This document shows, piece after piece, positions 14,581 through 21,872 of a stretch of 25,415 bases of DNA. Source of the DNA: Oscillospiraceae bacterium (GTDB lineage: Bacteria; Bacillota; Clostridia; Oscillospirales; Ruminococcaceae); NCBI GenBank assembly GCA_020024215.1, contig JAHHUC010000025.1:1-25415 (forward strand), in the 5' to 3' direction. Every line of letters begins with the position of its first letter. Positions within the stretch are counted from its first letter, which is position 1. Under the pieces are notes generated by a model, which was not told the DNA's origin, made no database searches, and saw only the letters and a list, made by a program, of their open reading frames with translations. Position numbers and translations under genes: made by a program.

Positions 14581-16086
14581 TTATTTGTTATTTGGCAGCT
14601 TTTCCTGCTTTATTGATTTTATAAAGGAGACGCAGGTTGCAAACATGATGAATATAAACGGGAAGGCAGCCGCAAGAGAAATTGTCTGCAAGGGCTTAAG
14701 GCCGCCTGCCATAAGAAGTCCCACCGCCATGACAGACTGAACAATTCCCCAGATTATCTTTTTGTTGTTGGGCGGATTTTGATCTCCGTCGGATGTGAGC
14801 ATTGCAAGCACATAAACTCCGGAATTGGCAGATGTGACAAAGAATGCACACAGTGAAATTATCGCCACAACAGACAGTATTGCCCCCAGCGGATATTTAT
14901 CCAGAATGACAAACAATCCGGTTTCAGGTGAGGCCACCACAGACTCAAGCGCTTCAGCAGACATTATCCCCTCTTGTCCCAGATGGATTCCCAGGCTTCC
15001 GAAAACTGTTCCCCACAAGCAGGAGGCAACAGCGGGAACCAAAACAACGCCGAGTATAAATTCCCTGATGGTTCTGCCCTTAGATATGCGCGCAATGAAC
15101 ACTCCCACAAAAGGCGCCCATGCGATGAACCACGCCCAATAGAAAATTCTCCATGAGCCGAACCAGCTGTTGTCATCATAGGAATTGAGGGATAAGGAAT
15201 CCTTCAAAAAATCATTTATATACTGTCCTATTCCGTTTACAAAGCTGTTGAGTATCTCAATTTTAGGTCCTACGATAAAAGCCACTATCATAAGGCCTAT
15301 TGCAACATACAAATTGACATCCGAGATCACCTTTATTCCCTTGTCAATTCCTGACACCGCCGAGGAAATGTATATTATTGACACAACGGCAATAATGATC
15401 ACCTGAACAATAAGCGTGGTCGGAACATTGAACATTTTGTTAAAGCCTGCATTTATCTGCAAGGTTCCGAGGCCAAGCGATGTGACAACACCGGCTACGG
15501 TAGCAAATACCGCCAGTATATCCACCAGCTTTCCAAGATATCCTTGGGATAATTTTTCCCCTATAAGCGGAGTGAGCAGACTGCTTATAAGTCCCTTTTT
15601 GTTTTTGCGGAACATAAAGTATGCAAGCGCAAGGCCTATGACCGCATAGTTTGCCCAAGGAAGTATGCCCCAGTGCATAAAGAAGGACTTCATGGCAAAA
15701 TCGGCTGCCTGCTGTGTTGCGCCCTCCATATTAAGAGGGTGAAGATAGTGTGTCAGCGGCTCTGCAACGCCCCAGAAAACAAGCCCCACGCCCATGCCGC
15801 AGCCAAAAAGCAGTCCGAACCATGTCATGTTGCTGTATTCCGGCTTTGAATCGTCGCTGCCTAAGCGAATATTTCCGTATTTTCCAAATGCCACATAGAT
15901 GACAAATGCCAAAAATACAATCATAGCAATGAGATAAAGCCAGCCCAAATCATTTGTCAGAAATGAAAACACCATATTTGACAGCTTGGTAAAGCTTTCG
16001 TTAAACACTACGGACCACAGTGCCATGATTGTGATAAGCGCCATGGAAATTCCAAATACAATTTTCGCCGACTTAGTATTTTTCAT
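14581..16086 (-). CDS. BCCT family transporter (betaine/carnitine/choline type)
   Basis: 501 residues with about twelve membrane segments, the length and layout of BCCT carriers, which import quaternary-amine osmolytes or nutrients. The glycine stretch GMGVG is at 97-101, followed by FWGVAEPLTHY. The signature YWAWFIAWAPFVGVFIAR begins near 316, followed by SKGRTIREF. GMGVG resembles Na+-coupled BetP/OpuD more than the Na+-independent CaiT. The position matching the second Trp of BetP's WWISW is Phe320, so substrate preference may differ from betaine. It lacks the long charged C-terminal osmosensing tail of BetP. ATG at 16086 follows AAGGAG. It is a single gene with its own terminator; the promoter was not firmly placed. 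Confidence 0.92.
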   Translation of the reverse strand: MKNTKSAKIVFGISMALITIMALWSVVFNESFTKLSNMVFSFLTNDLGWLYLIAMIVFLAFVIYVAFGKYGNIRLGSDDSKPEYSNMTWFGLLFGCGMGVGLVFWGVAEPLTHYLHPLNMEGATQQAADFAMKSFFMHWGILPWANYAVIGLALAYFMFRKNKKGLISSLLTPLIGEKLSQGYLGKLVDILAVFATVAGVVTSLGLGTLQINAGFNKMFNVPTTLIVQVIIIAVVSIIYISSAVSGIDKGIKVISDVNLYVAIGLMIVAFIVGPKIEILNSFVNGIGQYINDFLKDSLSLNSYDDNSWFGSWRIFYWAWFIAWAPFVGVFIARISKGRTIREFILGVVLVPAVASCLWGTVFGSLGIHLGQEGIMSAEALESVVASPETGLFVILDKYPLGAILSVVAIISLCAFFVTSANSGVYVLAMLTSDGDQNPPNNKKIIWGIVQSVMAVGLLMAGGLKPLQTISLAAAFPFIFIMFATCVSFIKSIKQEKLPNNK

Positions 16087-16367
16087 AGTAATGCTCCTTA
16101 TTTCTCAAACACTTTCTTTCGATAGAATGTCCCCTTTCATTTCAACTTTTTTCTTTCCTATACTTATTTTAACACAAGAAGAGAATATAGTAAACGTGAT
16201 TATTTAATTATTTCACCATTATGATATAGAAAAATAACAAAAATTTTATACAAAATTGACAATTTCCCCTGCTTTTTTAAGGCAGTGGCAATTTCCAATG
16301 CCATATGTAGAAAATATATGCTCAATATGATAGAATTTTCCCAGAAGGCTGAGGGAGGAAGTTTTAA

Positions 16368-17297
16368 ATGAAGGAATTCACTATTGGGGAAGTTATCAGG
16401 AAAAGAAGGATAGAGCTTTCACTGACACAGGAGGAGCTTTGTGAGGGAATTTATGAACCGCCCACAATGTCAAGAATAGAAACAGGCAGGCAGACGCCCT
16501 CAAGAACAAAGTTAAATTTTCTGCTTCAGCGATTGGGGCTGCCTGATGACCGTTATTATGCGCTTTTAAGCGACAATGAAATAAAGATCTCCAACCTGCA
16601 AAAGGAAATAGTATCCTGCAATGTGCTGGGAAAGAAGGAAAAAGGGCTGGGCCTGCTTAAGGAGCTGGAGGAGATCTGCGACCGAGATGACATGGTTATA
16701 CAGCAGTTTATCCTTCGCTCCAGTGTGATATTTGGAAAATGGGAGAATGGGGAGATAAAGCCCTACTCATTTGAGGAAAAGATGGATATGCTTTTGCGGG
16801 CTATTCATTTGACTTCTCCTAAATTTGATATTGAAGAAATTGAAAAGGGCTTGTATAGCTTGGATGAAGTTAAGGTGATAAATCAGATATCCCTAACTTA
16901 TTCCAGAAATGATGAACATAAAAAAGCAATTGACATCTACTATCAATTGCTCAGATACATAAAAAAACATTTTCAGAATATTTTGCAGTCAGGCGGCCTG
17001 CTTCCCTTGGTCTGCTATAACTATGCAAGAGAGCTGGTTTTAGTCAGGCGCTATGAGGACGCACTGGAAATTGCACAGCTGGGCTGGCAGGCGTGTGTTC
17101 AATACGGGCAATACAAAGATTTACCTGCTACAATAGCACTTATGGCAGAATGTTATCATTTTTTAAATGATGACAAGAAAAGTATGGAATATTATCGTCA
17201 GGCGTATCACATCCACAAAGCCATCGGAAATGAAAGGAGCGTTGAAGTGATCATATCAGAAACAAAAAAATACTTTGGCGATAATTTTTCTTTTTAA
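16368..17297 (+). CDS. Rgg/PlcR-like transcriptional regulator (HTH plus TPR-like, RRNPP type)
   Basis: 309 residues. Residues about 5-62 are an XRE-type helix-turn-helix (IGEVIRKRRIELSLTQEELCEGI, then PPTMSRIETGRQTPS). The rest is all helical, with repeat units of the kind YYQLLRYIKK, YEDALEIAQLGWQ and SMEYYRQAYHIHKAI, a TPR-like array. This two-part form is that of RRNPP regulators (Rap, Rgg, NprR, PlcR, PrgX), in which the TPR groove binds a re-imported signalling peptide. ATG follows GAGGGAGGAA. Its stop overlaps by 3 bases the stop of a convergent gene for a 53-residue secreted peptide, and the peptide promoter region carries a large palindrome. This gene arrangement supports a cognate peptide. 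The family is fairly secure, the subgroup is not. Confidence 0.85.
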   Translation: MKEFTIGEVIRKRRIELSLTQEELCEGIYEPPTMSRIETGRQTPSRTKLNFLLQRLGLPDDRYYALLSDNEIKISNLQKEIVSCNVLGKKEKGLGLLKELEEICDRDDMVIQQFILRSSVIFGKWENGEIKPYSFEEKMDMLLRAIHLTSPKFDIEEIEKGLYSLDEVKVINQISLTYSRNDEHKKAIDIYYQLLRYIKKHFQNILQSGGLLPLVCYNYARELVLVRRYEDALEIAQLGWQACVQYGQYKDLPATIALMAECYHFLNDDKKSMEYYRQAYHIHKAIGNERSVEVIISETKKYFGDNFSF

Positions 17298-17455
17298 AAA
17301 GTGTCATCACTGCCTTCATCAACATATGGTTTTGGGAGCGGAACCTCTGTATCAGATAGATTATTGTTATCTGCATAACATTTTCCAACATCAGAAAAAG
17401 AAGCAGCAGATACGCAAACTATGGCTGATAACAAAATTGATAAAAACTTTTTCAT
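17294..17455 (-). CDS. Small secreted peptide, putative pheromone precursor
   Basis: 53 residues. The ATG at 17455 is preceded by a strong AGGAGG seven bases upstream; a longer open frame to 17557 lacks such a site and runs through the palindrome. The N-terminus MKKFLSILLSAIVCVSAAS is a Sec-type signal, with a plausible cut after GKCYA near residue 28. The remaining 25 residues are polar and acidic and end PKPYVDEGSDDTF. Size, signal and position, tail to tail with an RRNPP-type regulator, match PapR/QspA-like pheromone precursors whose active part is the C-terminal end after export and processing. No homologue is recalled. It could also be a small bacteriocin or envelope peptide. Confidence 0.7.
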   Translation of the reverse strand: MKKFLSILLSAIVCVSAASFSDVGKCYADNNNLSDTEVPLPKPYVDEGSDDTF

Positions 17456-17489
17456 AAAAATACCTCCTGAAATTTTGATTTGTAAGTTC

Positions 17490-17518
17490 AATATACAAAA
17501 CCATAAAACCACAAAACA
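17490..17518 (-). promoter_or_regulatory. Putative promoter of the small peptide gene
   Basis: On the minus strand TGTTTT (17518-17513), 17-base spacer, TATATT (17495-17490). The -35 hexamer is poor and lies on the outer edge of the palindrome, so an activator is likely to be needed. It mirrors the plus-strand promoter exactly. Confidence 0.5.
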
Positions 17519-17562
17519 TGTCGTGTTATGTAACTTAAAAATTACATGATATGACATGTTTT
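17513..17562. promoter_or_regulatory. Large imperfect palindrome, candidate operator shared by divergent genes
   Basis: Arms at 17513-17533 and 17542-17562, 21 bases each with 18 matching, 8-base A/T spacer. The outer half-sites are ACATGTCGTG and its partner TATGACATGT; the inner ones are TTATGTAA and TTACATGA. It lies between the small peptide gene and the first ABC gene. The -35 position of each divergent promoter lies at one outer edge, at equal distance from the centre. A T-tract of nine follows on the ABC side, recalling ComR/Rgg-type boxes. Confidence 0.7.
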
Positions 17563-17585
17563 TTTTTCACTTTTGGCAATATAAT
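17557..17585 (+). promoter_or_regulatory. Putative promoter of the first ABC transporter gene
   Basis: TGTTTT (17557-17562), 17-base spacer, TATAAT (17580-17585). The -10 is perfect and the -35 very poor, typical of an activator-dependent promoter. The -35 overlaps the right edge of the palindrome. Confidence 0.6.
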
Positions 17586-17631
17586 TGAAACATAAGATAT
17601 GAAAAGAAGTTATATCAAGAGGACAATTTGT

Positions 17632-19182
17632 ATGAAAAAATACGGATTTTTTATATTTATCACCGCTTTAATTGTATTATTATCAACTTTATCTGCATTG
17701 GTTTCACCAATCATGATACAGATGTGGTCTGCCAGTGAGAATGGCATAACAAAGGGAAGAATTGCAGCAATATGTATAGTAATGTTAATTTCCGGTCTGT
17801 TGGAAATAGTATGTTTTTGGATTCGAGAGTATTTTGCCAAAAATTTTAATATCAGCAACTGCAAATCTTTTTTTAAAGCCTTTTTCGGTATGACATATGA
17901 CAAAATCAATGAATTGGGAACATTGTCTGTCACTGCAAAAATAAGACAGGCTGTCAATGATTTTTATTTGTATTATGTAAATGGAAAAATCAATCTTATT
18001 GTAAGTGTGATAATACTCAGCTGTATTTTGATTTTTACATTCTTTTATAATATATTGATTTTTGCAATAATGGCATTTTTGGTGTTTATCAATATATCAG
18101 GTTATAAAATGCTCAACAAAGAACTGTTAAAAAGATCAAAAAAATTGCAGGAAGATACATCCAGTGGATGGCAGGAAATAAATCAGATTGCAGCTAACAC
18201 TGATTATGTCAAGCAGCTTGATACACATGAATATCTTTTTAAGCAAATGGAGCCTTCATTTCAAAAAATATATACTTCTATGAGGGATATCAATTTATTT
18301 GCACAGACTGTTTCTCATGCCATAGTTGTATTCAATAATTTATGCCAAACATTTATTATGATGTTTTTGGTCTTTAACTTTTTTAATGACAGCTCAAATG
18401 TATATTTGCTTATAATTTATACAATTATTATGCCGCTGTTCTCCTCACATTTAAGTGAGATAGTCAATGTGAATTTGGATAAAAGAAATTTGTGTGTATC
18501 AAAAGATTTCATAAATGACATGAATCAAAATCAGGAAAACAGCGGCAAAGAAAGGATAAAAGAAATAGTTAAAATCAGTTTTGACTTTCCGCAATGGAAA
18601 AATGAATTTATTTCTTTTTCTCCCATCAAGCAGGAATTTGTCAAAGGAGATATTATTCGGGTTAAGGGCAAAAGCGGATGCGGAAAATCCACTCTTATGA
18701 AATTTTTGCTTAAATTTTGGAAAACCGAATATATTAAGCTTAATGATAAGGCAATTTATACGATTGATAATCAGGATTGCAGAAGGCTGATTAACTATGT
18801 TCCGCAGCAATCTCCGATAATAAAAGGGACTTTGAGAGAAAATCTGTTTTTAGGAAAACCATATTCCAAAAAGCTTGAAGATCAGATGTCATGCTTCCCG
18901 ATTTTAGAATCTGTTTTTCGTTCTAAAAATATGGATAGCTTTATTATGGAAAACGGAAATAATCTATCCGGCGGTGAAAAACAAAAAATTGCCTTTACAA
19001 GAGAATTTTTTTCTGATTCGGATGTTTTTATCTTTGATGAGATTACCAGCAATATTGATGCAGAAACAGCAAAAGAAATTTATCAGGCTATATGTGATTT
19101 CCATAAAGATAAAATTATTTTTATAATTTCACACGATAATATTGCAGATAATATTTGTAATAAAAGAATAGTTTTATCTTAA
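17632..19182 (+). CDS. ABC transporter, fused membrane and ATPase half-transporter
   Basis: 516 residues. About six membrane segments (roughly residues 5-290) are followed by an ATPase domain: Walker A GKSGCGKST at 346-354, Q-loop YVPQQSP, signature LSGGE at 445-449, Walker B DVFIFDE with catalytic Glu470, and switch His501. It should hydrolyse ATP and, by layout, export a peptide or lipid. I use the ATG at 17632, which has AGAGGA 8 bases upstream; the ATG at 17599 sits nearly on the -10 box. The gene is visibly more A/T-rich than its neighbours, including the second ABC gene, a hint of separate origin. The likely partner is that second half-transporter. Control by the palindrome upstream is inferred. 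Confidence 0.85.
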   Translation: MKKYGFFIFITALIVLLSTLSALVSPIMIQMWSASENGITKGRIAAICIVMLISGLLEIVCFWIREYFAKNFNISNCKSFFKAFFGMTYDKINELGTLSVTAKIRQAVNDFYLYYVNGKINLIVSVIILSCILIFTFFYNILIFAIMAFLVFINISGYKMLNKELLKRSKKLQEDTSSGWQEINQIAANTDYVKQLDTHEYLFKQMEPSFQKIYTSMRDINLFAQTVSHAIVVFNNLCQTFIMMFLVFNFFNDSSNVYLLIIYTIIMPLFSSHLSEIVNVNLDKRNLCVSKDFINDMNQNQENSGKERIKEIVKISFDFPQWKNEFISFSPIKQEFVKGDIIRVKGKSGCGKSTLMKFLLKFWKTEYIKLNDKAIYTIDNQDCRRLINYVPQQSPIIKGTLRENLFLGKPYSKKLEDQMSCFPILESVFRSKNMDSFIMENGNNLSGGEKQKIAFTREFFSDSDVFIFDEITSNIDAETAKEIYQAICDFHKDKIIFIISHDNIADNICNKRIVLS

Positions 19183-19237
19183 AAAGGGCTGTGAATCCTT
19201 ATAGGTTTACATAAAATACAGAGAAAGGAGAAAAAAG

Positions 19238-19276
19238 ATGATTCGAGAACTACCAGAAGAAATCATAAAAAGATAA
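19238..19276 (+). CDS. Possible 12-residue mini-gene
   Basis: ATG at 19238 with AGAAAGGAG seven bases upstream, encoding MIRELPEEIIKR and then TAA. The ribosome-binding site is among the best in the window, yet the reading frame is tiny, with no signal sequence. It may be a regulatory leader peptide, an intracellular peptide, or the surviving start of a decayed gene. No homology is claimed. Confidence 0.35.
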   Translation: MIRELPEEIIKR

Positions 19277-19476
19277 AAGGCTTTTTTGCCCTCTGACCTT
19301 TTTTATATATTACCCACAATGTATCAAAAGAAAATTTAAAATTTTGATGAAGTGATAAGGCTATGATGTCAGGTGCTTTAAGCATGAATTTTTTAAGCTC
19401 TGTATCATGGGCTTAAAGCCGGCATAATGATGCGATTTTTATAATTTCGGCAATGCAGAATTTTAAAAAACAATAA

Positions 19477-19517
19477 GCAGCATAGACAGCACCCTTTCTG
19501 CTGTCTGTTTATGCTGC
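19477..19517 (+). promoter_or_regulatory. Bulged hairpin before second ABC gene
   Basis: GCAGCATA (19477-19484) pairs with 19510-19517 and ACAGCA (19486-19491) with 19499-19504, with a few unpaired bases between the two helices. It stops 6 bases short of the GGAG of the next gene. No T-tract follows, so it is not a terminator; it could affect translation or mRNA stability. Confidence 0.45.
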
Positions 19518-19533
19518 GGAAATGGAGATAAGT

Positions 19534-21093
19534 ATGACAAAATATCTTTTAAAGCTAAAATACATCATTGTATTTCAAGTTTTCACCGCACTTTTATCAA
19601 TCATCGGAATTGCCGCTATGCCGTATATTACCAAAATGCTCTTTGATTATGATTTTTCAAAAGGATGGAAAGGGGCAGCATTGATTGTAGCCCTCTATTT
19701 TGCCGCAATTTCTGTGGGTATGTTCTTTGAATATTGCAGCCAAAGGAGCGTATGGAAATTCCGTCAGAGCTTCAATTGTCTTGTAAAGCAGGATTTGTTT
19801 GATGCACTGCTGCAAAAGAAGTATGTGGATTTTAAAAAGCACGATACCGCAGACTATATCTCCTTTTTTCAAAATGATATTGATGTTTTCCGTCAATATC
19901 TGGAATCCTGCATAGCCATCTTTCAAACAACTCTTCAGCTGTTTGTGTATGGCTTTTTTCTGTTTAAGCTGGATTACTCTCTGGCAATAATTATCATTTT
20001 AAGCTCCTTTTTAAGCCTTATTGTGCCAAAGCTTACCGGTAAGCAGCTTTCTTTGCGCAAATCAGAGCACCTTTGTGCTATGGCAGGCTATACCGACACC
20101 ATACAGGATCTGCTGTCGGGCTTTTCCCTTGTAAGCAGAGAAACACAAGAGGCAATCTCCAAAAGGCATAAAGAAAGCATTGAGCAAACTGAAAAAGCAG
20201 AGTATCAGTTCGGAAAATGCCGGACGCTCACCAATGTAGTTACAGGCGGCAGCATGTATTTTATCCAATGGGCTGTTTTTGCCATGCTGGGATATCTGCT
20301 GCTTCAAAGGCAGATTACAGTTGGAACTGCCGGCGCTGCGCTGGGATATATTCAGGACTTCTGCTATCCCGTTTCATATATTCTCAAGGACATAAACAAT
20401 GTGAATGCCTCTCGTGCAGGCAAAGACAAGATTTTAAAGCTGCTTGCAAAGGATGAGCAAAAGGCGCAAGGTGAGTGCATTGAAAGCTTTGATAAGGATA
20501 TACAATTTAAAAATGTATCGGTGCAGCTGGGAGATTTCCGCTTTTCCAATTTTTCACACACATTCCAAAAGGGCAAAAAATATGCAATAATCGGGCATAG
20601 CGGCACAGGGAAATCCACAATTTTAAATTTGCTTATGCAGCATATTTTGCCCGATGAAGGAACAATATGCATTGATAACAGCAGCATATCAGGGAAGGAT
20701 ACCGGCAAAATTATCGCCTTTGTAAAACAGTTTGAGCATATATTCAAGGCCTCCTTTGAGGAAAATGCCACATTGTTTTATAGCTATCCCCTCTCAAGGA
20801 TGAACCGGGTTTTAAGTTATCTGGATAACGAAAAGCTGAAAAGCCTCACATCTGAGAAAAACGCCCAAAAATTAAGCGGCGGAGAAAATCAGATGATGCA
20901 GCTTCTGCGGGCAATTACGGCAGATAAGCCAATCATACTTTTGGACGAGCCTTTTTCTGCTGTTGATGCAAAAAATACAAATGAGCTTTGTGACAAGCTG
21001 CTCTCGCTTGATAAAACAATTCTATTTGTCACGCACAACATTTCACCGGAGCATCTTAAGCTTTTTGATGAAGTGATAGAATTAAAAAGATAG
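19534..21093 (+). CDS. ABC transporter, fused membrane and ATPase half-transporter
   Basis: 519 residues. The N-terminal membrane domain has about six segments. The ATPase domain follows: Walker A GHSGTGKST at 354-362, a Q-loop in FVKQFEH, signature LSGGE at 447-451, Walker B IILLDEP with Glu472, and switch His501. All catalytic residues are present. The ATG at 19534 is chosen because TGGAG lies six bases before it; the ATG at 19522 is part of that site. It resembles the half-transporter encoded 350 bases upstream in size and plan, so a heterodimeric exporter is likely. Cargo is unknown: possibly the small secreted peptide encoded at 17294-17455, a lipid or a drug. Its base composition matches the surrounding genome better than that of the first gene. 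Confidence 0.87.
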   Translation: MTKYLLKLKYIIVFQVFTALLSIIGIAAMPYITKMLFDYDFSKGWKGAALIVALYFAAISVGMFFEYCSQRSVWKFRQSFNCLVKQDLFDALLQKKYVDFKKHDTADYISFFQNDIDVFRQYLESCIAIFQTTLQLFVYGFFLFKLDYSLAIIIILSSFLSLIVPKLTGKQLSLRKSEHLCAMAGYTDTIQDLLSGFSLVSRETQEAISKRHKESIEQTEKAEYQFGKCRTLTNVVTGGSMYFIQWAVFAMLGYLLLQRQITVGTAGAALGYIQDFCYPVSYILKDINNVNASRAGKDKILKLLAKDEQKAQGECIESFDKDIQFKNVSVQLGDFRFSNFSHTFQKGKKYAIIGHSGTGKSTILNLLMQHILPDEGTICIDNSSISGKDTGKIIAFVKQFEHIFKASFEENATLFYSYPLSRMNRVLSYLDNEKLKSLTSEKNAQKLSGGENQMMQLLRAITADKPIILLDEPFSAVDAKNTNELCDKLLSLDKTILFVTHNISPEHLKLFDEVIELKR

Positions 21094-21158
21094 AAAAATG
21101 AAGCTGACCAACAGCATATTATCTGCACATTTCCCCCGGATTTTCCCATTTTGCAAGC

Positions 21159-21179
21159 AGCTGTCTTTACAGCTTTTTT
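21159..21179 (+). terminator. Terminator of the second ABC gene
   Basis: AGCTGT (21159-21164), CTTT loop, ACAGCT (21169-21174), followed by T to 21179. It lies 66 bases after the stop codon. Confidence 0.75.
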
Positions 21180-21322
21180 GCTCATTTTTTATACTATTTG
21201 TATTTAACATAATACATATTACTCTTTTCCCCACTTAATTTTAAATTGTGCAGCAGAAAGATAATTTTGCAATAAGGTTAATATTTTAATCAAACAGCGC
21301 CTTTTTATAGACCTTTCCCATC

Positions 21323-21351
21323 TTGACTTGTCTCTCTTATTGTGATACTAT
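21323..21351 (+). promoter_or_regulatory. Promoter of the zinc-uptake operon
   Basis: TTGACT (21323-21328), 17-base spacer, TACTAT (21346-21351). TATAAT, offset by three bases, is an alternative -10. Confidence 0.65.
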
Positions 21352-21374
21352 AATTTGCAAGTTATTTGCAAATT
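21352..21374. promoter_or_regulatory. Palindromic candidate operator of the zinc-uptake operon
   Basis: Perfect inverted repeat: AATTTGCAA (21352-21360), GTTAT, TTGCAAATT (21366-21374). It starts at the end of the -10 box and covers the expected transcription start, the ideal position for a repressor. Given the genes downstream, a zinc-sensing repressor (Zur- or AdcR-like) is the natural guess, though the bases differ from the Bacillus Zur box. Confidence 0.6.
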
Positions 21375-21511
21375 TAAAGCTTATCACGGAAAAATACTTA
21401 AAAGACTGCACATCGGCAATCTGCACCTATCTGTGATTTGCTGTTTTATGCTTAAATTGCCGATTAAACACCGGCTTTTGTTTCACGGCTTAGAATATGG
21501 AGGGCAAAGGC

Positions 21512-21805
21512 ATGAAAAAGCGCACACATAAAATTTTTGCTTTATGCTCGGCAGCTGCTGCTGTCTTTATCCTGCTTTCTGCCCTGTTTATAATATCCCT
21601 GGCTTTTCACAGCTGCACAGGAGAAAATTGTGAGATTTGCTGTCACATATATTCCTGCTGTCAGAATATGGAAAAGCTTTTTTCGGCATGGAATTTAAAC
21701 TATGCCCTTTTTTCTTTCAGTCTCTGTACGGCTTTGATTTTTAATTTACAAAATATAAAGCCTGCACATACATTGATAACAATGAAAATAAAGCTTTCAT
21801 GTTAA
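21512..21805 (+). CDS. Small Cys-rich membrane protein of the zinc operon
   Basis: 97 residues. A basic N-terminus (MKKRTHK) is followed by a membrane segment (about 8-32), then a short cysteine-rich loop HSCTGENCEICCHIYSCC, and a second hydrophobic segment (about 60-75). The cysteine and histidine spacing suggests metal binding outside or at the membrane. I recall similar HxCTGExC small proteins beside metal ABC transporters in Clostridia but cannot name a family. ATG at 21512 follows GGAGG by 8 bases; the ATG at 21497 is inside that site. It is the first gene of the zinc operon. A role as metal chaperone or sensor is inference. Confidence 0.65.
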   Translation: MKKRTHKIFALCSAAAAVFILLSALFIISLAFHSCTGENCEICCHIYSCCQNMEKLFSAWNLNYALFSFSLCTALIFNLQNIKPAHTLITMKIKLSC

Positions 21806-21872
21806 CAAAGAGCTGTATTCTTGCTTTTAAAATTGCCTTAAAGGCTGTACAGTTTTGATATGGAGGCTTATT

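Larger units (their letters stand above)
19183..19533. other. Region between the two ABC genes
   Basis: Contains a 12-codon open frame with an excellent ribosome-binding site (19238-19276). A weak AAAAGG/CCTTTT hairpin with T-tail follows just after it. A bulged hairpin at 19477-19517 lies directly before the ribosome-binding site of the second ABC gene. The middle part (about 19310-19470) is A/T-rich with no gene seen. Confidence 0.5.
21180..21511. other. Zinc operon control region
   Basis: No gene in this stretch. It holds the A/T-rich spacer, a promoter at 21323-21351, the 9-5-9 palindrome at 21352-21374, and a leader of roughly 150 bases. In the leader ATCGGCAAT (21412-21420) can pair with ATTGCCGAT (21456-21464). 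I could not match that fold to a known riboswitch. Confidence 0.55.

Noticed and set aside
17294..17557. 87-residue version of the small secreted peptide
   Set aside because: The upstream start has no ribosome-binding site, would place the gene start in the palindrome, and would bury the signal peptide; the ATG at 17455 has a strong AGGAGG.
21466..21484. TTTGTTTCACGG as a half parS
   Set aside because: Only the left half matches; the right half is unrelated.
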